Assembly (NCBI GenBank): GCA_015680905.1
Contig: CM027385.1
Coordinates: 84,155,501 to 84,219,500, forward strand
Length of the DNA stretch: 64,000 bases
Direction of reading: 5' to 3'
From: Coptis chinensis
Lineage: Eukaryota; Streptophyta; Magnoliopsida; Ranunculales; Ranunculaceae
The number at the start of each line of letters is the position of its first letter. Position 1 is the first letter of the stretch. Position numbers and translations under genes: made by a program. Below, piece by piece: positions 37,226-51,000 of this stretch. The notes beneath the pieces are model-generated. The model was not told where the DNA came from, did no database searches, and worked only from the letters and a program-made list of their open reading frames with translations.

Positions 37226-38829
37226 ATGGCATTTGTAATCTCAAATCTTTCTGCATCTCCTTTATTCCAACCCAACAAATCATCATCACTTGTTCAAAAA
37301 CCAATCTTTTCATTCCCACTTACAAAGCTTGAAACACCACCAAAGGGAGGTTTGCAAGATAAGGGTGGACTACTTTCAAGTGTAGTAGAGAAAAAAGATG
37401 TTAATAAACAGGAAAGAAATGATTTTTATGTTAATTTGGGATTAGCTGTAAGGACACTTCGTGAAGATATGCCTTTGTTGTTCTCTAAAGATCTTAATTA
37501 CAGTATTTACAGGTACCCTTTTTCACTTATTGTTGTAAATATGGTTTATTTGTGATTGAATTTGTTTAGTGGTTATGAATTTTGTGAACTTATGTATAGT
37601 TTTGCTTATGATTCAATACTTTCAATGGCTGTGTGTTTAGGCATTTGATGAAATTCGTATTGCTTTTTTAGTACTAATGGTATGTGGAAGTCGAAAAGTT
37701 AGAAAGTTATATATGGTTGCATTGGCACTTTTGAGAACTTGCTTATAGACATTATGACCATTTTTGTTTGTGAAATGAAGGGGAAATAACAATTATTACC
37801 ATTGGATATATCATCATTTTCTAAATGGAAGTAAGACTTCTCAGCCATTGGTTTTCGAGTGCGTTATTATAGTTCATTATACATGAGAATGCTTTCTGTT
37901 TTGCCCAACGCCCATCATCACGGCGCTATTGATGGATCAGTTAATTTTGACATTGTATTAGTATATCATTGGGTTTGCTTGTCAAATACAAGGAAAAGGA
38001 AAAAAAAAGAAAAAAGAAAATGAAAATGAAAATATCCTTGGATTTGAAAAATTCTTGAATTGATAAAACTGTTAATTGATGAATATGTGTTTGTTAAACC
38101 TCTTTGACACCCGTTGTGGAAATAACCTCTCCAGTCTTCCATCATTTTGTGTAAAATGAATATTTGATCTTAACTTTTGACTCTGTAACCACTTCTATAT
38201 TCCCCAGAGATTATGTAGGTAGTTTTTCTGGAACATGATCATACCCTCTGAAGATGAGAATTTTAATTTGATTTAGAATGCCTAATTTCAGAAATAGTTA
38301 GTGCCTTGACTTCTGATATGTGTTGTTTGAAAATTTTGGCAGAGATGATATAACCTTCATTGATCCCTTGAACACATTCACTGGCATGGAAAAGTACAAA
38401 TTGATATTCTGGGCATTGCGTTTTCATGGGAGAATACTATTTCGAGATATTTCCCTTGAGGTCTTCAGGATTTGGCAGCCGTCAGAGAATGTGATACTTA
38501 TCAGATGGAATTTGAGAGGTGTTCCAAGGGTTCCTTGGGAAGCAAAGGGACAGTTTCAGGGCACATCAAAGTATAAATTGGATCGCAATGGGAAGATTTA
38601 TGAACACAAGGTTGATAATCTGGCTTTTAATTTCCCTCAGTCTCTGAGACCAGCAGCTTCTGTGTTGGATTTGGTGACTGCTTGCCCCACAAGTCCAAAT
38701 CCAACATTCTTCTGGGGCCCAGCAGATTTGAAATCATCATCATGGTTGCTGTTTTATCGAGCAGTGAGGGAAACTTTGGATAGTGAAGCTTATTTGCCAG
38801 GAAAAGAAAGGCTCATCGCTTGTTCTTAA
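37226..38829 (+). CDS. DUF2358-family protein, probably plastid (257 aa)
   Basis: Two exons, 37226-37512 and 38343-38829, join in phase to 257 aa. The first 40 residues (MAFVISNLSASPLFQPNKSS onwards) are rich in Ser and Leu with few acidic residues, as in a chloroplast transit peptide. The mature part reads LREDMPLLFSKDLNYSIYRDDITFIDPLN, FTGMEKYKLIFWALRFHGRI and LIRWNLRGVPRVPWE, characteristic of DUF2358, an NTF2-like fold family found in plants and cyanobacteria with no settled biochemical function. The C-terminal part (FFWGPADLKSSSWLLFYRAV) matches longer plant members. The product is likely a stromal or thylakoid-associated protein of unknown role. Confidence 0.88.
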
Positions 38830-40621
38830 ATTGCTGGTGGTTTAGGACAAGAGCTCATTCTGTATCCATGCGTGTGTTCTTTTTTCTTTACCTTTTCTGT
38901 TTTGTTATGTAGTACAAAATGTGTAACATACATACAAATTTTCACCAAGGGAAAGGGTACTGTACATACCAGGGAGGTATTAGCGTGTCGGACATATCTT
39001 TCCAGTTTGTATATGTAAGTATAGCAACTAATTTTCAAATACACATTGACAGTGTATTATAATCTGTTCTCTAAAGTTGTGTCTGGTCTCTGTTTTTCAG
39101 TTCCTGAATTGCATCATTGTAATTGCTAGCAGCATACCAAAAGAGTGCGCCGGAATATTTTGTCGTTATTTTTTTGCTCACGTCTCCAGCCACTTTGCAC
39201 TTTCTCCAATTCCATTCCTTTCACAACAATGAGTGTATTCACGTTATATAAAGTACATTATATATATCTATATTACATTGGGTGATGGTGGGGGAAACCC
39301 GAAGGAGAAAGGTATTTGGGATTAAGGTGAAGATGAGGACAGATAAAACCAACCAATGCATATTTTCTGTCTGCATATGTTCTTATGTTAATCATACTTC
39401 TATTTGATAAAGTTCTTAATATATCTATATTACATGATGCTGAGGAGAAACAATGCATATTTGTGTTCTTATGTTAGCCATACTTCTATTTGATGAGTTC
39501 TCAAAGATGATGCTGAGGAGAAACCATCGGGCAGGAAATCATATGAGGAAACCATCTCAAAGATTAATGAGTCTCTCTCTCTCTTTCTCCAACTTCTATA
39601 CTTTTTTAAATTTCTCACTAACATTTTGCTGGTAATCATTGCCTACTGTAGTACTTGTGCTAATTCTAGGATGGCAGCTAATCTCTATGAAAGCAATGAA
39701 ATGTGATTCTGGTGTTGGGCATCAGTAAATGGGTCTTGGTTGAAATGTTCCGCTAGACTATTCACTAGCTTTTATGATGTATGGAACAAATAAAATAAAA
39801 GAAGTAGGTTTAATGGTTTGCTTTCGTGATGCATGTTTCAGTTTTAATTTCAACTCAGTTAAAGTTGATTAAGAGATAAATTGGTAGAGCAGATATACAT
39901 GAAGTCATGTTGCAATGAAATATTGTAAGTGACTTCTGAGTATCTATTGTAATCCAACTGTTGGCTACTAGAATTAAGTTATGACTTGTGGCACAGAAAT
40001 AAGTCAGAAGTCTACCATTTTTCATACATTTCAATCCTCAGCGCAACATTTACCTACTCTACCATATGATGACCAAAAAACCACCAAATGGAGAATATGA
40101 AAATTGTTGTAGATTTTGGTGAGGGAGTTTGGGATTAAGACTTTGTTTTATCTTTAAGACAACATGCATTACCAATGTCAAAACGTAAACATTCTGAATG
40201 AACCTTAATTTTTGGTAATGTAGTGCAATGCAGGATACCTATGTGCCCTATGTCTTAACAATTGTTTATTGTTTACGCTGAATATGTATTGACAAGTTGT
40301 ACTGAACCCAACTTTTTCTTCTTTCAATTTGTGGACCGACTTGCATCAAGGAAGATATATTTTCCAAATGAATGGTCTTGTATTCTGTTATACATACATA
40401 CTGCAGACTGTTACATCCATTTTTCGTTCCTGTCACTGGACTCGATGGAGCTTTCTAGTTTGAAAAGTCACAAGAAGGAAAGGAAGAATTTGCTCATTAG
40501 AGCACCATGAATAACGAATGGAATTCACGTGTACATTGTCTCATCATAGTAGTATCCTGTAAGCTTCACCAGTCCAATCCATTGGTAGGCTTTCCTGTTG
40601 AAGGTTGGCTGCTCTCCCAGG
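38830..40621. other. Convergent intergenic spacer
   Basis: Lies between the 3' ends of the DUF2358 gene (plus) and the QRT3-like gene (minus). It contains an imperfect local duplication of about 90 bases around 39355-39530 (gttcttatgttagccatac and gatgctgaggagaaac recur). No gene is seen. Confidence 0.55.
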
Positions 40622-43001
40622 TTAACTAGTAGTCACCATACCTTGATCTACCGCAACGTAGACAGTAGCAGGCACAGCTATATCTGACTCTACCACAACG
40701 CGGTTCCCTGATACATTCCGCAAGGCGTGGTTAGGAAAAGTTCCAGTTGTGCTTGGGCTTAACGCGTACTGTGCGTGTCTGATGAGATTAGGAAAAAGTA
40801 GAACTGGATTGAAATCAACTGTCCATGAGGTCCCATTCCCTTGTGTCAATCCCCGAGCCACAGTTGCTCTAAGTGTCATCCCTTGCACATTGTTCCGATC
40901 TATTACTACTTGATTGACAGCAGTAAAGGCCCCTTTCGATTGGTCTAATTGAACAATGTTGATTCCTTTACCGCTCCCAGAGAACATGTTGTCAACAACG
41001 TTAACACCATTCATTATCCCCTTTATGGATTTGAAGAGAATAAAAGCATCACCAAGGAAGAAAGAACTAGAGATGTGAAGTTGCACTGGATCCTCTGCCA
41101 CTATACCCGTGTAGTCCATGTAACAGTTCACAATGCGGGTTTGTGTCAAACCAGGTAACTGAAGGTAAATTCCAGTTCCACCCCAACCAGTGGCTTTGTT
41201 ATAACAGTGTACCCCAGACAATGTGTTAGCCTGACCAGACACCATAACTCCTATAGCACCAGAAAAGATGACCACATCTGTGACAGCATTATCATTTCCC
41301 ATTAGATTGATTGCAATGCCAGAGAAATTCTTCTCATTCGGATCACCTCCAGCAGTGATGTGTTGGCCGAGGAAGGAATTATGAATATATGTCTCATGGC
41401 CACCTTGTACTAAAATGCCATTTGTTGCGAAATGGGTAATGTAACAGTTATCTATGGAAGTTCTCAGTGAGTTAATAACTGAAATACCCCCACCTCTGTA
41501 GTTTGGGTCTAACATGAGGTCTCTGAGGGTGATGTCTTCATATGTATATTGTGGTAATGCTTTATTACCATCTGAAGTTGCCGATAGTTCTATCAGATAA
41601 CGGTCAGTCGCAAAATCATTAGATGCTCGTAAAGATCCTCCATGAATCTGTTTCAGTTTCAAATAACAAAAAGCATACTGATCAAAATTAAGCGAAAAAA
41701 AAAACAGTATTTCTGGTCTTTGTAGGATACATCAGCAATGAATTATAAAAAGAACAAAAAAATGTTTGAAGTCGAAAATATTTTGACATTGTGTACTTAC
41801 CACGAGATTTCCCCCACCAGAGGCAGGCAGTTGCAAGGGACGACTTATCATGTAAGACCCTCCTTCAAGGTGAACCTCTGCACCTCCAAGATCATTGATC
41901 CCCTGCATCAGGATTCTGTTTGATGAAGTTTTAAATGCATCAGAAATGACTCTTAAAAGTGCATCTGTGCTGTCTGTTTTACCAGTTGGATCTGCACCAT
42001 ATGTGGTAGCACGATAAACTCGCGAACTTGGTGGCGCCTGCATTATTCTCACTCATCAGTCACTGATCGATATGAACTGATTGCACTAATTCCAAAGGCA
42101 TTGTAAATAACTGAACAATCGAACATTGTACAATCATAATGGTGGGCTCAGCATCATCAAATTTTGTCACTCAGTAAGGAAAAAAGAAAGGAATGATTCA
42201 TGGGGACATGGAAATTCCAGAAAGAAAAGTATGAGAAAATCAAAGATTGAGAAGAACAGGATTCTGAACATAGTAATATTGAACTGAAACCAAGTATTCA
42301 TCATGCTCAAGTTAGCCTGCTTAACCATGGGTACGTTCAAAAAATATTGATAATCAATACAAACCAAGCGCAAAACAAGATATAGCACACGTATGCGTAA
42401 AAACCATGAACAAACAACGAATCCGTATTAATGAAAGCTTACTCAAGATAACAAACCAAGAATATATATCAAGAACATGGCACATAGATGAGCAAGAACA
42501 AGAACAAGATTGCAAAAGAATATTGAAAATTAATACAAACCGAGCTCAACAACAACAAATAAGACCAACAAAAACAAGATATATATATATAGCTAGCACA
42601 CTCACCAGCCATGGAAGCATGTTTGTAGACGTAAAGATTATGAACAAATAACAATATTTTTGAAATGCCTTAACCTTCTTCCATAACAGTTTCAAACAAA
42701 GCTCAAGAAAACAAACCAGACTCGATCAATAACAAGAATATCAAGAACAGGATATATAGAAGAACAAGAACAAGATTAGCAAATTTACCAGTGGAGAGCC
42801 TGGTGGTGCAACTTCACTTGAGGGCGAAGGAGAAATCAAACTACGTCGAAAAAACGATGTTGTGTCCATGCCCTGATGATTATAACGATGTACAGTAGAT
42901 AATCTAGCTATGCTCACTTTAGAATTCTCAGCATAAACAATCAAACTAGCTAAACCAATAAACAAGGACAACAACAATAAGACCACAGCTTTTATTGCCA
43001 T
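40622..43001 (-). CDS. QRT3: Polygalacturonase QRT3-like (491 aa)
   Basis: Three exons, 42789-43001, 41801-42037 and 40622-41647, join in phase to 491 aa, close to Arabidopsis QUARTET3. Residues 1-25 (MAIKAVVLLLLSLFIGLASL...) are a signal peptide. After a short Ser/Pro linker comes the right-handed parallel beta-helix typical of pectin-lyase-like proteins, starting RVYRATTYGADPTGKTDSTD, the usual N-cap of this fold. Further motifs are NDLGGAEVHLEGGSYMIS, LRDLMLDPNYRGGGISV, GIAINLMGNDNAVTDVVI and NNVQGMTLRATVARGL. QRT3 degrades pectin of the pollen mother cell wall so that microspores separate after meiosis. The gene may instead be a close QRT3-like paralogue, since plants often have two. Confidence 0.85.
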
Positions 43002-44231
43002 TTCTTTCTTGTTGTTTGAGTGTTTAGGAGGGAAGTAATGTAGTCAGTTAATTAGTTGCATGTTGTATATATAGTGAGAAATGGATTAGAGCAGTTGAGA
43101 GAAATATGGGACACAAGTATACTAGATTATAGGGCCATGACAAGAGAAAGGTCTAACTAAGATATCTTAAAAAGTGGTATCATACAAATAACACCATATT
43201 GATTTCTGCTCCCATTCTTCCTTAGATAAAACTAAACAATTAATATTTCATTCCTTACAAAAAGAATTTCTAGGCATTAAGTTTGACATATTGTAAAGAC
43301 AAAGCTACTTTTCTTGTTGAAGAAATATAGAATGTACCTCATCCTAGCTATATCCTATAGTAATATTGTACTCAAGGTGGTGATCAATGATCATCAGTTA
43401 AATTGGTAGACAAAGTTTTCACATCTTATAAAGTTGGTTATATTATCTCACTACTTTTTTTCACATCTTAAATAAGAGAAAGCACCTCTATTGTGTTTGC
43501 ATCTATTTACACAATTTTTTTGGCTGCAAGTGGATGTCATGGAAACTACTTGTATAGTGCATATAATTGCAACTTGTTGCATCAACCGTCACCAAACAGA
43601 GCATATGGTGTTAATTGTTTGTTAACTACTTAGGGTGGAGCATCATGGTGCATCAAATTGTTTCCCTTATTTTCGTTTTGTTAATGCAACCACTCTTACT
43701 ATAGAAAAATAGAAGGCCGGCAACGGCAGGGATCTACAATTTTAACTTTTATTTCTTCTAGATTGTTTTTTTACTGATTTCGTAAACTTGTGAGTCAAAG
43801 AAGAATATTGTAACGAAACTTTTTAAAAGTTACAAAATCTTATTTAAAATTAAGTAATCACTTAGACAAAAGAATCTATATCAAATACATGTACGTGCCC
43901 ACTTTGGCATGTGTTCGTTAAGTTGGAAGTGTTCATATGGCGGTTGCTACTATGACCCATTTATTTGCAATTTCATTGTTCAATTCCTGTATTACTTGTT
44001 CTTCACCAATGTCTACTGAAACTGCACCACCTAAAGTCCTAAACGCACCTATTTTGCTAAGTTATTGACTTGTGATAAAAAGGCCCAATATCAGCAAGAC
44101 TAATTGTCTTTAATTAATAAATAAATGTTTCAACAAGATTAATGTGTCGTGCGTATTTCAGCAAATCATTGATTGGATTATATTGGATGCAGCACATGCG
44201 TATTTCAGCAAACCATTGACATGATTATACT
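43002..44231. other. Intergenic, promoter side of the QRT3-like gene
   Basis: AT-rich DNA with no frame of note. It ends at the target-site duplication of the element beginning at 44232. Confidence 0.55.
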
Positions 44232-44269
44232 CAGGGACGGAGCCGCCAGAATTCCAAAAAAAAAAAAAT

Positions 44270-44810
44270 TATGCATCTTTTATATTTTTTTTTTGTCATA
44301 AGGTATAAACAATAAAGATCAACAAAATTATACATTTATTTCAATTCACAAAACTAGAATGCGGTTGACTACTAAGAATTGAATTAATATAGACTGAAAA
44401 AGTTAACTACTTAAGAACTTAAAACATTAATTGATACTACTATGTCTATATATATCTACATCATCTAGTCTACAATAATTCAACAAATTGTTAACTTTCT
44501 ATAATATTATAAGTCTATATAATCTTACGGATAAAACTATAAAAGATTAACATTGAAAGTAAAAAATTATCTTGTTTTGTTTTTGTTTTTTTTTTTAACA
44601 AGTAGAAATTTTATTGATAATGATAATGAGTTTTACAAATAATTATGACAAGCATGCAACAAACTGCGTCACAAGTCTTTTATGAATTTGTTTTTTGTTT
44701 TTTGTTTTTTTTTGATTGAAGTCTGGAACTAAAAAAGAAAGGAGGGAGGGTTTGTTATGGGTGATTAGAATTATACAAACTGGCCCCGGCTTTAAACCTT
44801 TGGCTTTAAA
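44270..44810 (+). repeat. Repeat R, copy 2
   Basis: Matches 18890-19400 and 45560-46080. It ends aattatacaaactg...ttaaacctttgg and abuts the truncated 3' end of the second SPO11-like fragment. Confidence 0.85.
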
Positions 44811-44811
44811 A

Positions 44812-45545
44812 CATCTTGATAATCCATTCCTAACCATCGCATGCTAGGTGTCGCTAGATTAAAACTATCGAAATACAATTTTCTAGACCCAAATTGGTAG
44901 CACATAAATATCGAAAACCCATATGGGTTGGGATCAAATAATCCAAAAACAGGGATGTGAAAGTCCAATTTCAATCTTCGAACAAATTTCTGGGTCACAA
45001 CATCGGAAAAGCCAGATCCATTACTAGAATGCAACGATCCATATTAGGAAATCCCATGTTGGTCAAGTGTGAGATCATGAGGTACGTCTCAACAACTAAT
45101 ACAAATTACAAACAAAGCATTTGCATTCTGAATCCTAACAGGATTTGTCGAGATTGCACATCCAAATCGAGTACCAAGACTGTCAAAAATGTTCCCATCA
45201 ACATCTCCCATAATGCAACCAGAAAAACCATACATTTTGATTTAGAAAAAAGTGGAGTGTTTAGTCTTGAACAATTTAGGAGACATACATCGTTCCAAGT
45301 TGGACTGACTTGGCGTTGTGTGAAATAATGAGAGTGTTTGTAGTAAAAAGTAATTTGAGACATTTTTCTGTTTAATATGGTGAGCTCCAACATCTCGTTC
45401 ATCATAATTATAGCTCGATGCCACCTGCTATGGACTCGGGGATTCTGAGAAGAATTTGTTACCGTGAGAATCAGTCTAGACATCACAAGTCTTCCAACTT
45501 GAGGATGATATCGAATATTATTTGAACCAACTTGTACGTGTTTTT
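44812..45545 (-). pseudogene. SPO11 / topoisomerase VI A-like fragment, copy 2
   Basis: Clearly the same sequence as copy 1 at 19390-20223. On the minus strand it reads LEL...KMSQITFYYKHSHYFTQ and SPTWNDVCLLNCSRLN, then loses frame, and resumes with SGFSDVVTQKFVRRLKLDF, FGLFDPNPYGFSIFMCYQFG and TPSMRWLGMDYQDV. It is better preserved than copy 1 at the Toprim motif (FDPNPYGF), but the second acidic position is still Asn. It extends further 5' than copy 1 and stops about 110 residues earlier at the 3' end, where repeat R begins. Several frameshifts make it non-coding. The direction is opposite to both flanking R copies. Confidence 0.75.
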
Positions 45546-45559
45546 TAAAATATGCAATT

Positions 45560-46080
45560 TTTATTTTTATTTTTTGTCAGAAGGTCTAAACAATAAAGAT
45601 TAACAATATTATGCATTTATTTCAATTCACAAAACTAGAGTGCGTTGACTACTAAGAATTGAATATGGACTGATGAAGTTAACTAGTTCTTAATACTATT
45701 ATGTTTATATACATCTATATAATCTAGTCTACAACCATTCATCAAATTGTTAACTTCTTATAATGTTATAAGTCTATATAATCCTACTATCATATGGAGA
45801 AAATTATAAAAGATTAACATTAAAAGTAAAAATTTATTTTGTTTTGTTTTTTTGTTTTTGATTTTAACATGTGAAAATTTTATTGATAATGATAACGAGT
45901 TTTATAAATAATTAGGACAAGCGTGCGCCACAAGTCCTTTCTGAATTTGTTTTTTGTTTTTTGTTTTTTTTTTGTTGAGGTCTGACTAAGAATTGAGAGT
46001 GAAAGAAATGAGGGAGAGCGGGGGTTATAGGTAATTAGAATTATACAAACTGACCGGTTGGGTTTTAAACCTTTGGTTTT
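45560..46080 (+). repeat. Repeat R, copy 3
   Basis: Same orientation and landmarks as copies at 18890 and 44270. It abuts the 5' side of the second SPO11-like fragment. Confidence 0.85.
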
Positions 46081-46434
46081 GTTTTCCTCTCATTAATCTA
46101 TCAAACATTCAAACACACATTTGTCAATCTTTAATGGTTTTAGACTCAAAATAAATGATAATTTATAATTTTGTAAAGGGAAAAAGAAAAGTAAAAAAAA
46201 ATATTGGTTTATTGGAATGTTTTTTATTTGTTTTTTTTTTCATATTATTATTTTGTTGATTATATTCTCACTATAGTTGTGAAAATTTTGGGGGTACCAT
46301 AGTAAAAGTTTGCTAAAATAATTAGAGGCTGCGAAATAGTTTGAAGATTTTTATAGGCAATTAGTTATGTGGGTAATGGAGTTTTTCTAATATTAGGGGT
46401 GTGAACCCCCTCTATATCCATATATGATTATACT

Positions 46435-48016
46435 ATTCATATGGCTCGGCACAAGGCAAAGTTTTATCGTATATTTTACACTACATGCAAAGAGCTACAA
46501 ATTTAAGAATTGCAAATTGGCCTGCATTCGCTTGAAATGCAAATTTTGAGACTTGCAAGGAATTATCATGTAAGTAGCTCATTAGCATTTCTCTTATCAT
46601 GGCAGACATGAGTCAGTGCGTAACATTGCCTTTTCTCACCATATAGCTAACATTTAAGCAGGATAACGATGAGTGTTTGAGATGGATGGTTTCTTCATCT
46701 AAGCTTAATGTGACGAGTCTTTTGAATCTTTGAGTCATCAAATATGCTTTGTATGATAAGTGTTTAATATAGATGGTTTTTTTCATCAAGTACGCTTTGT
46801 GTGTGATAATGAATATGGTTTCGTAGGGACACCTTAATGGAGTCATTGGTTGGTGAAGGTGTTATGAAAGGAAAAGAATTTATGCTTTAGTTGGTGTTTT
46901 TGATTGCTTCAGGCTTCAGTTTGAAGGAAAAAAAATGAAGGCCCCCTCTAATTTCCCTTTGTGTGTGTTCAAAGTCTATTACTTGCCTAATTATCGAAAA
47001 AACAACAACAAAAAAAAAAGTCTATTACTTGGTTAGTTATATATGTTTCAAAGATTCTCATGAAATTCTTGTCTGTGGTCCAGGTCACCTGGTGTATTCA
47101 ACTAAGGTAGCTACGTTACAGGTACAAGAAGGGATAGACTATTCCAGGCTTCCAGCTATGGTATAAACGTTTCTATCGTCCATTAGTGACGTGCATAGTT
47201 GCATGCTGTTAATATTTGGTAATCTACTCTTAGAATTTAGATATTGTCTAAAGCCAACCCATCCTATTAAAGTCATCAGTCACATTTAGCATAAGAAAGT
47301 ATACCAGGATTATGGTGTACAACGAATAATGTGGTTGCCTACCGCATCTATCCAACCACAGTCCACAAAACGCATATCTATCAAAGCATTTGATTATTGT
47401 AGAATCATTGGTATAAAAAAAAATAAAGAATGCTAGATTCGTTCTTTAAACCATGATTTCAGTGAGTTGTATATAATTCGTTTCTTGTTTTTCTTTTGAA
47501 TGATCATTTCCACTTTCAACTTTAACTTGGAAGGTGACTTGGTAAGTCAAGTTAAAGAGTCCGACAATAAAAAGATCAACAAAAAGCAAAACAAAGAAAC
47601 TCAGCTACGTGCAAAGGTCGACTATCATACTCCTGAAAAGAAGTTCTACTCCCAATTGTGCTCCAAAATCTGTTGATAAGAGGTGCTATAGATTCACTAT
47701 TGCACCATGCATTGACAACAATTTGACAAAATTTTCCCGAAAGGGCTCTCAAAGTCTGCAGATTGCAATGTTTCCAATGACACTAGAACAATATTAAACA
47801 GGGCAGCACAACTACAAATAAGCAAATTCAGGATTTTCATTCAATAGGAAACATTGATTCGTAGTCAAGATAAAACTTACAACATTGTTATTGACAACAG
47901 CAGGAGAAATGTATTTTTCAACTTATACAAAATGAGTCTTCATTGATTAGCTATAATTTCTTCCCTATAAGGCAAATCTGAAAGAGACTACTATTTACAT
48001 TGAACGCACAAGTATT
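46435..48016. other. Intergenic, 3' side of CYCB3;1
   Basis: No gene is supported. A degenerate local repeat (atcaag/atgctttgt/gtgataa phrases) lies at 46640-46815. Confidence 0.5.
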
Positions 48017-51000
48017 TCATTGAGGCAGCAGCCTATGCACAGCTTTAATCTTTGCAACACATAAGTAACTTTCACATACGTACTTCCCATATGTGACTTT
48101 CAGAGGCCCTTTACTAGAAGCTTTATGGAATCTCAATATCATTTCCGCACAGTCCCTACAAAAGACCCGACAAACAACTGAATTAAAATATCAATTCGCT
48201 GCATATAAGATGTATTACAAGAAACGAAACTTAAGTTTTTGAAGTATGCCTGAGTTCTGACTCCTCATAATGTGCATGCTTGCAAAGGAGTGGGGTCCAT
48301 GCAGGAGACATCTGCAAAGTACATCTTGCAACATAGATTGCTGAGGCACATAACAAGGACGATCTGAACTTTAAAGCTTCATACTCAGTCAAGCACAGCT
48401 CAATCAGGTAGAATGCTAGATGTTCAAGCTGGTAACAGAAACCAAAAAATTAAATAAGTTGGAAAGATTAGCACACTAGTTTTTAGGATGTTATTTTCAG
48501 TAAAAAAAATAAAATAATAACTGAATTAATAGACACATAAACCTTTTTATCTGATTGAGCAGCCTTTAGGAACCTTAACATAAAAACATAGGGAGTTGGT
48601 GTATTCAAACGGAACATCAGTTTCTTAAGAATAAGCTTCTCCTGGAAAAAAAAAAGTAATATAAACTTTTATGGCTACAAAAAACTAAACAAGAAAAAGA
48701 CAAACAACTATAACAAAAAGCCAACCATTGAAAGCATTTGAAGTCTTGTATACGAGTCATCGGTGATAGCAATCAACTCATTGACCTGCAGTAGATTGCC
48801 AGTAAAATCTGATGAGCAAACAAACTGAGCAAGGTTATCCATGAACTGATATAAGTGAATTGGCAAACTGTGAAAATATATATAAGAACCTTAGGATGCC
48901 AAAAATCTTCATATTTGGAGGCCAACAACAGCGCAGTAAGACCAACCAATTGAATTTCATTTGTTTGAATTGTGACAACAGATACAAATCTGTCAAACAC
49001 GGCAACCATTAAAAAAAGAGTTTCTTGCATCAATCCAAATTTTGAGTGCACCTGTAAAAAAATGATAAAAGTTGGTCAGTGTGGCTGATGGCAACTTCAA
49101 AGAAAACACTGTACTTGAAAACAATCATTAAAGCCAAAATGTAGGAAAGAAGAACATGACATATCTCACTTCAATTAACCAGTTGATTAGTATTCCTCGC
49201 ATTTTAGGAGTTATGTTTGTCTGAGAGTTCATGTAGTTTGACAAGGAAGGATATTGTGCCTGCCAAAATAAACTGCTTTAGCGAGACAAGGAAAACTATA
49301 AAATGAAAATATGAAACAAAAATAAGCTGATTATCTGGTAACCTGAAGCTACAGATCAATAGCACTTGTCAGAATGAAGGAGCAGCACCAGCGAAAAAAG
49401 GTAAAGTATGCTACGAATTTCACAGAATAGCAACCCTCCTATCACTCTACTCCTTTACTTTAAAATTCAACACTTCTATTGTAACTACTAAATGCACTCC
49501 TAGCTTACAAAGATTAAGCAGCTCACTAAGCATGAAGTACAATGGAAAGGGAAAGAATGCTGATAACGTATAAAAATATTCCCACTTGAACATAAAAGCT
49601 GATTAAGAGGTTATAGGATGGCAACCAATGTAATATGCTACTTGCCAGTCAACAGTTATGTCAGATTCATATAAAAAATCAAAATGCAATGCTAGGAAGA
49701 ACTTTACATACTGCTCCCACCAAAAGCATTTGCCAAAACATTTGCATATATGATGAAACATGTCTTTTACACGCTATGGTTTTATGTTTTGCTATGTTAC
49801 ATGGACACACCATATTATGAAAAAAATTCTTGTCGGATACGTGTCCATGTAGGACACATATTGCATGTGATTTACCTCAATTTTTTATATTTCGCCGTGT
49901 CAGACGCTTCGTATCCGTGTCCGATACGGACACACCTATCTGTGTTAATGTAACTTAGATGTTTTGTAATGCCTATAAAACTTACCAAACTAATATGAAT
50001 GACAATGATAATCAACATGGGAAGGAAAAGAATACATAAAAAGCATTTAGAGTATATTTGAGAAGTACCAAACTCATACATAATACTTCATAATCTACAA
50101 AGGGAACATAATCACAGTGACTTAGAAATAGAAAATCACATAGAAATAGAAAATCACGTTACTTGATACTTAACAAACAAATGTAGTCACTTTCTTTACT
50201 TCTTTACTATAGAACTTAAAACATGAAAATAAGGCATCCTCATTTAGGACTAGTGTCATTCAGTTATTCTAAGAAGCATATGTTCAAGGAAATCCACCCA
50301 GTTCAATAGTTGAAACTCACATACTGTCCAATCACCAGTAAACATATAAGCTGTGATGGAGACACGTATGTCCAAATATATAACTTTGGAAAATTCCAAA
50401 GTTTAATGTCAATTCATGGGTGCAACAACCTTGTTCCTCGCGAAAAACACAAAGAATCTAACAGAGAAAACCTTTCTCTAAACTTGCAAAACTTTCTTAA
50501 TCATCTGCTCTAACCTACAACTCAATTTATAACTTTCTACAACTTTGAAAATAGAAACCTATTCTAAACACAATTCTAATGGAATTCGAAACATTAAATT
50601 CATAAAAGTAAATACCCTGCAAATAGAAATATCCTAAAACACTGTAAAATATTAATCAAGCCTTGTTTCCAAAATCCCTAAAAATAATAATAATAGTTGC
50701 AACTAATTTGGGGATGATTAAGGGTTGTAAACCCTAAGATGCATCAAGCTGCTAACATTGGGGAAATAACAATTCAGTTCTGGAAGTCCAGAAAGAACAA
50801 CTAAAGGAGAAAAGGAGAATAACAAAACCAAAAGAAACCAAGAAAGTGTTATCACCTCCATAAGCCAATAGTATGAATAGATGTCTTCAATATACTCAGA
50901 TACGTCAAGCATATTGCCCTTGTCATCAATATTCGGTAGCTTTTCCTTCCTAGTGACCTCTGATTTTGCAAGTAGGGAAGACGTAAAAGACTGTCGACGG

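Larger units (their letters stand above)
44232..46426. mobile_element. hAT-like element (2.2 kb) carrying a SPO11-like fragment
   Basis: The left end starts cagggacggagccgccag, the kind of terminus seen in plant hAT elements (CAGGGGCGGAGC...). Identical flanks attatact (44224-44231 and 46427-46434) give the 8-bp duplication expected for hAT, and the shared word is actually longer (atgattatact). The right end (ggggtgtgaaccccctcta...tatatg) is a degenerate inverted match to the left. Inside are two same-orientation copies of repeat R and, between them on the minus strand, a SPO11-like fragment. No transposase is seen, so the element would depend on another copy. The terminal repeat is weak, so the boundary rests mainly on the duplication. 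Confidence 0.65.

Noticed and set aside
40949..41158. Plus-strand frame inside the QRT3-like gene
   Set aside because: It is antisense to a conserved beta-helix coding exon and resembles no protein.
49780..49965. Possible inverted repeat of cggatacgtgtcc-like words
   Set aside because: Only short partial matches and no target-site duplication; it lies in an intron of CYCB3;1.
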